Source: DASSWG01 sp035705295 (GTDB lineage: Bacteria; Bacteroidota; Bacteroidia; Flavobacteriales; Flavobacteriaceae). From it: 16,799 bases of DNA. Below, in pieces: positions 13,585 to 16,799 of this stretch. Below the pieces are notes generated by a model. That model was not told where the DNA came from. It searched no databases and worked only from the letters and a program-made list of their open reading frames with translations. The number at the start of each line of letters is the position of its first letter. Positions within the stretch are counted from its first letter, which is position 1. Location: positions 1 to 16,799 of the forward strand of contig DASSWG010000035.1 of NCBI GenBank assembly GCA_035705295.1. Direction: 5' to 3'. The position numbers were made by a program, and so were the translations under genes.

Positions 13585-14607
13585 ATGAACGAAAATTTGG
13601 ATCCCACCGGCGAAAATTTCACTCCCGAAGAATTGGACATCGAACGCGTTTTGCGTCCGCTGGAATTTGACGATTTTGCCGGGCAAGATCAAGTATTGGA
13701 AAACCTTCAAATTTTTGTAAAAGCCGCCAATTTGCGCGGCGAAGCTTTGGACCATACGCTGTTTCACGGTCCGCCGGGATTGGGAAAAACCACCTTAGCG
13801 CATATTTTGGCGAACGAATTGAAAGTGGGAATCAAAGTCACTTCCGGCCCCGTGTTGGACAAACCCGGTGATCTTGCCGGCTTGCTCACTAATTTGGAAG
13901 AACGCGACGTGTTGTTCATCGACGAAATACATCGGTTGAGTCCCGTGATCGAAGAATATTTGTATTCGGCAATGGAAGATTACAAAATCGATATTATGAT
14001 CGAAACCGGGCCGAACGCGCGAACAGTTCAGATTGAATTGAATCCTTTCACTTTGGTCGGTGCCACCACACGCTCCGGTTTGTTGACTGCCCCGATGCGC
14101 GCTCGTTTTGGAATTTCCAACCGGTTGAACTATTACACCACCGAACTGCTTTCGGATATTGTGCAGCGCAGCGCTTCGATTTTGAAAATCCCGATTAAGT
14201 TCGATGCCGCTGTTGAAATCGCCGGAAGAAGCCGAGGCACGCCCCGAATTGCGAATGCCTTGTTGCGCCGAATCCGCGATTTTGCCCAAATCAAAGGAAA
14301 CGGAAAAATCGATTTGGAAATCACCAAATTCGGGTTGAAAGCGTTGAATGTGGACAACCACGGTTTGGACGAAATGGACAACAAAATTTTGACCACGATC
14401 ATCGATAAATTCAAAGGCGGACCGGTGGGCATCACCACGCTTTCCACCGCGGTGAGCGAAAATGCCGAAACCATCGAAGAAGTGTACGAACCTTTTTTGA
14501 TCCAACAAGGTTTCATTATGCGAACGCCGCGCGGACGTGAAGTTACCGAAGCCGCCTACCGCCATTTGGGAAGAACGAAAGGAAATGCCCAAGGCGGGTT
14601 GTTTTGA
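13585..14607 (+). CDS. ruvB: Holliday junction branch migration helicase RuvB
   Basis: This is the 340-residue AAA+ motor that, with RuvA, drives Holliday junction branch migration in recombinational repair. The Walker A motif is GPPGLGKTT (residues 62-70) and Walker B is LFIDEIHRL with Asp113 and Glu114. The RuvB signature VGATTRSGLLTAPMRARFG follows, with sensor and arginine-finger residues. The C-terminal winged helix carries GFIMRTPRGREVTEAAYRHLG. Length and ends match the family. The ATG at 13585 begins the typical acidic MNENLDPTGENFTPEE leader. It has its own promoter and is cut off from the upstream cassette by a terminator. Confidence 0.98.
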   Translation: MNENLDPTGENFTPEELDIERVLRPLEFDDFAGQDQVLENLQIFVKAANLRGEALDHTLFHGPPGLGKTTLAHILANELKVGIKVTSGPVLDKPGDLAGLLTNLEERDVLFIDEIHRLSPVIEEYLYSAMEDYKIDIMIETGPNARTVQIELNPFTLVGATTRSGLLTAPMRARFGISNRLNYYTTELLSDIVQRSASILKIPIKFDAAVEIAGRSRGTPRIANALLRRIRDFAQIKGNGKIDLEITKFGLKALNVDNHGLDEMDNKILTTIIDKFKGGPVGITTLSTAVSENAETIEEVYEPFLIQQGFIMRTPRGREVTEAAYRHLGRTKGNAQGGLF

Positions 14608-14617
14608 AGAATTTGAT

Positions 14618-14658
14618 TCTATATTGTTTTAAATGAATGGATATATGTTGAATATAGA
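14618..14658 (+). repeat. 8-bp inverted repeat after ruvB
   Basis: TCTATATT (14618-14625) and AATATAGA (14651-14658) are perfect inverted copies around a 25-nt spacer, 11 bp after the ruvB stop. There is no T-tract, so it is at best a weak terminator or mRNA end structure. Confidence 0.35.
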
Positions 14659-14679
14659 GTTATTTCCCGTAATGAATTT

Positions 14680-14740
14680 CACGCAACGAGCGCAATGGTT
14701 TCGCAGCGGTACGCAGCGGGGCACTTTGCGGCCGCCGCGA
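14680..14740. repeat. GC-rich intergenic repeat-like element between ruvB and gldB
   Basis: This ~60-bp stretch is much richer in GC than the A/T-rich DNA on both sides. It is built of related short words: CGCAACGAGCGCAA, then CGCAGCG at 14702-14708 and 14712-14718, then TTTGCGGCCGCCGCG. No ORF explains it. It resembles the dispersed CACGCAA..GCGCAAAG-type repeats found between Bacteroidota genes. The rest of the 206-bp gap is AT-rich with no clear promoter. Confidence 0.5.
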
Positions 14741-14813
14741 GAAAATTGAACACCATTGTTTTTACCCACTCGAAACAACATAGAACATTAAAATTTAAAT
14801 TCTCCAAAAAAAT

Positions 14814-15776
14814 ATGTTGAAGAAATTTTTGGCTTTAGTATGCTTTCTTGTTTTGCTTTCTTGCGAAAACACAAGCGAAACCGAACAAAAAATAGCACAA
14901 ATCCCGGTGGAAGTGGAGGTGGTGCGTTTCGATGAACAATTTGCCGAAGCCACCCCGGAAAGTTTGCCGGAACTTAAAAAAGAATTCCCTTTTTTGTTTC
15001 CCGAAGGAATTTCCGATAGTGTTTGGGTGGAAAAAATAAACGACACCTTGCAGCAAGCCTTGAACCGCGAAGTTGCGAAAGCCTTTCCGAATCTGGAAGA
15101 AGAAAAGGATGAATTCCGACAACTTTTTCAGCATTTGAAATATTATTTCCCCAAATTTTCCGCACCAAAAATCATCACCTTGACCAGCGATGTGGATTAT
15201 CGCAACCGGGTGATCGTCACCGACAGTTTGCTGTTGATATCCTTGGATGTTTACTTGGGAAAAGACCACGAGTTTTACGGCGGGATTTATGATTATATCC
15301 GAAAAGATTTCGAACCGGAACTACTTGTTTCCGACATTGCGGGCGAATATGCCAAAAATTTTGTACCGTATCCCACTTCGCGCAGTTTTTTGGCGCAAAT
15401 GGTCTATTACGGAAAAATATTGTACCTAAAAGATTTGCTGATTCCGTTTAAAAGCGATCCACAGAAAATCCGTTACACCGAAAAACAATTGGAATGGGCA
15501 AAAGACAACGAAGAACAAATTTGGCGTTATTTTGTGGAAAACGAACTTTTGTTCAAAACCGATCCCGATTTAAAATCGCGGTTCATTGATTTGGCACCGT
15601 TTTCGAAATTTTATTTGCAATTGGACAGTGAAAGTCCACCACAATTGGGCCGTTATATCGGTTGGCAAATTGTACGGCAGTTTGTGGAACGGAATGAAAC
15701 TGTTTCTTGGGAAAAACTGTTGCAAACCGACGCAAAAACCATTTTCGATCAATCGAATTACAAACCACGCAAATAA
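14814..15776 (+). CDS. gldB: Gliding motility lipoprotein GldB
   Basis: This is a 320-residue lipoprotein needed for gliding in Flavobacteriia, where the Gld proteins are tied to the type IX secretion machinery. The signal ends LVLLSC with lipidated Cys17. The mature protein has the GldB patterns: VEVVRFDEQFAEA, FPFLFPEGISDSVWVEKIND, and YPTSRSFLAQMVYYGKILYLKD. The residues FVPYPTS and LGRYIGWQIV near the end are also typical, and the length matches the family. It starts at the first ATG after an AT-rich leader. gldC follows after 72 bp filled with short direct repeats, so the two may share a transcript. The biochemical activity of GldB is not known. Confidence 0.95.
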   Translation: MLKKFLALVCFLVLLSCENTSETEQKIAQIPVEVEVVRFDEQFAEATPESLPELKKEFPFLFPEGISDSVWVEKINDTLQQALNREVAKAFPNLEEEKDEFRQLFQHLKYYFPKFSAPKIITLTSDVDYRNRVIVTDSLLLISLDVYLGKDHEFYGGIYDYIRKDFEPELLVSDIAGEYAKNFVPYPTSRSFLAQMVYYGKILYLKDLLIPFKSDPQKIRYTEKQLEWAKDNEEQIWRYFVENELLFKTDPDLKSRFIDLAPFSKFYLQLDSESPPQLGRYIGWQIVRQFVERNETVSWEKLLQTDAKTIFDQSNYKPRK

Positions 15777-15778
15777 GT

Positions 15779-15841
15779 GATCAGTGTTCAGGGATCAGTG
15801 TTCAGTAAATGATCTCAATATTCAAATCTCATATCTCAATA
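15779..15841 (+). repeat. Short direct repeats between gldB and gldC
   Basis: GATCAGTGTTCAG occurs at 15779-15791 and 15793-15805 with a 14-bp period. ATCTCAATA occurs at 15812-15820 and 15833-15841. The two sets fill nearly the whole gap. They resemble the GTGATCGGTG repeats after ctaD. No promoter or terminator is seen. Confidence 0.7.
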
Positions 15842-15848
15842 CTAAAAA

Positions 15849-16184
15849 ATGAAAACGACAAAATCCGAAATAAAAATACAAGTCGAAGTCGATGAAAACC
15901 GAATTCCGGAAAAATTGAAATGGAGTGCGGAAGACGGCGGAGTGGACAATGAAGAAGCAAAAGCGGTTTTTCTCTCGGTTTGGGACAGCAACAACCAAGA
16001 AACCTTGCGCATCGATTTGTGGACCAAAGAAATGCCGGTCGATGAAATGAAAACATTTTTTCACCAAACCTTGGTGGGGATGAAAAACACCTTCCAAAAA
16101 GCCACGCAAGATGAAAAAATGACCGCCACCATGCAGGATTTTTGCGATTATTTTGCGGAGAAATTGGAGCTGAAGAAGGAATAA
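15849..16184 (+). CDS. gldC: Gliding motility protein GldC
   Basis: This 111-residue protein belongs to the GldC family, which raises gliding efficiency in Flavobacterium. No signal peptide is present, so it is probably cytoplasmic. Family patterns are SEIKIQVEVDENRIPEKLKW, then AVFLSVWDSNNQETLRIDLW and MKTFFHQTLVGM near the C-terminal helix. Length and start (MKTTKSEIKI) agree with the family. The position directly after gldB is the usual flavobacterial arrangement, except that nadE, often found next to these genes, is absent from this window. Its exact biochemical role is not known. Confidence 0.93.
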   Translation: MKTTKSEIKIQVEVDENRIPEKLKWSAEDGGVDNEEAKAVFLSVWDSNNQETLRIDLWTKEMPVDEMKTFFHQTLVGMKNTFQKATQDEKMTATMQDFCDYFAEKLELKKE

Positions 16185-16205
16185 CCAATTTATAATAAAG
16201 ATTTT

Positions 16206-16213
16206 TATTTTAG
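16206..16213 (+). promoter_or_regulatory. Weak candidate -7 element before the receptor gene
   Basis: TATTTTAG matches seven of eight positions of TAnnTTTG and lies 22 bp before the ATG at 16236. No clear -33 TTG is present. Confidence 0.3.
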
Positions 16214-16235
16214 CAAAAATTCTCTAACCACTTCT

Positions 16236-16799
16236 ATGAAATTTTCTTTTTTGGCAATTTGCTGTTTATTTACCACGCTCGCAGTGGCGCAAGATTTTGA
16301 AATCACCGGAACGGTAAAAGACAGCAGCCAAGTTTCTTTGGAAGCGGCGACCGTCTATATGCAAACGGTTTCCGATTCCACTTTGGTCACCTACACCATC
16401 ACCGACCGTGATGGTTTTTTTCGTTTAAAAGGTGCTTCCAAAGCCGAAAATGTCAACCTGTTTATTTCTTATACAGGTTATCGAACCTACAAAAAGGAAT
16501 TAACCTTGAACAAACCGCTTATAAATTTGGGTGAAATTATTCTGAAACCAGCCACCAACTCCTTGGGCGAAGTGATCGTGACAGCCAGCGCGCCGGTGAT
16601 GTTGAAATCGGACACGTTACAATTCAACGCCGATTCATTCAATACGCGGGCGGATGCTAATTTGGAGGAATTGTTGAAAAAACTGCCGGGTGTTGAGGTG
16701 GATAATGAAGGGAATATTACCGTGAACGGAAAACCGGTGAACAAGATTTTGGTGAACGGAGAGGAGTTTTTTGGCGGTGATCCTAAAATTGCCACAAAA
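16236..16799 (+). CDS. TonB-receptor-like outer membrane beta-barrel protein, 5' part
   Basis: The first 188 codons of a large outer membrane protein are present; the gene runs off the window. A Sec signal peptide (cleavage after LAVA, before QDF) is followed by a carboxypeptidase-regulatory-like beta-sandwich domain (about residues 22-105: ITGTVKDSSQVSLEAATVYM, DRDGFFRLKG, SYTGYRTYKKEL). A plug-like domain begins near GEVIVTASAPVMLKSDTLQF and continues with LEELLKKLPGVEVDNEGNIT and ILVNGEEFFGGDP. These are the hallmarks of the Bacteroidota outer membrane beta-barrel/TonB-dependent receptor family. The substrate cannot be read from this part. A receptor of this type next to gldC is plausible in Flavobacteriia. 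Confidence 0.88.
   Translation, partial: MKFSFLAICCLFTTLAVAQDFEITGTVKDSSQVSLEAATVYMQTVSDSTLVTYTITDRDGFFRLKGASKAENVNLFISYTGYRTYKKELTLNKPLINLGEIILKPATNSLGEVIVTASAPVMLKSDTLQFNADSFNTRADANLEELLKKLPGVEVDNEGNITVNGKPVNKILVNGEEFFGGDPKIATK

Noticed and set aside
13795..14592. 265-codon open frame on the minus strand
   Set aside because: It is antisense to ruvB, whose motifs are all intact; the translated protein has no recognisable pattern.
16487..16795. 102-codon minus-strand frame at the right edge
   Set aside because: It is antisense to the receptor-like gene, which has a full signal peptide and plug-domain motifs on the plus strand.

Overview
The window comes from a gliding-type marine or soil Flavobacteriia (Bacteroidota). 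The evidence is a complete-looking alternative complex III (Act) gene run joined to an aa3-type oxidase, a gldB-gldC pair, a TonB-receptor-like outer membrane protein, lipoprotein signals without strong Shine-Dalgarno sites, and a Bacteroidota-type TAnnTTTG promoter element in front of ruvB.

Region 1 (2-9459, + strand) is a respiratory operon: the 3' part of actB, then actC, actD, actE, actF, coxB (CuA subunit II) and ctaD (haem-copper subunit I). Gaps are 1 to 34 nt and no internal terminator was seen. Its products would pass electrons from menaquinol through the ActB Fe-S clusters and the ActE haem c to CuA and the haem a3/CuB centre. ActC carries an extra acidic linker and a helix-hairpin-helix-like C-terminal domain. 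A hairpin and a strong terminator close the operon.

Region 2 (about 9600-13520) looks like an accessory cassette between the respiratory operon and ruvB. It holds an XRE-family regulator on the minus strand, a divergent control region with three heptamers TTGCATA spaced exactly 22 bp apart, a surface-lipoprotein candidate with a Cys-rich segment, Gly-rich linker and JAMM/MPN-like C-terminal motif, and three tandem 603-nt genes for small secreted proteins of a DUF6705-like family. The three genes overlap by ATGA and repeat with an exact 599-bp period. This cassette is the best candidate in the window for an undescribed system; its function is unknown.

Region 3 (13585-16799, + strand) is housekeeping: ruvB (Holliday junction helicase) with a promoter so close that the mRNA may be leaderless, a repeat-like GC-rich intergenic segment, gldB and gldC (gliding motility / type IX secretion associated), and the 5' part of an outer membrane receptor-like gene that runs off the end of the window.
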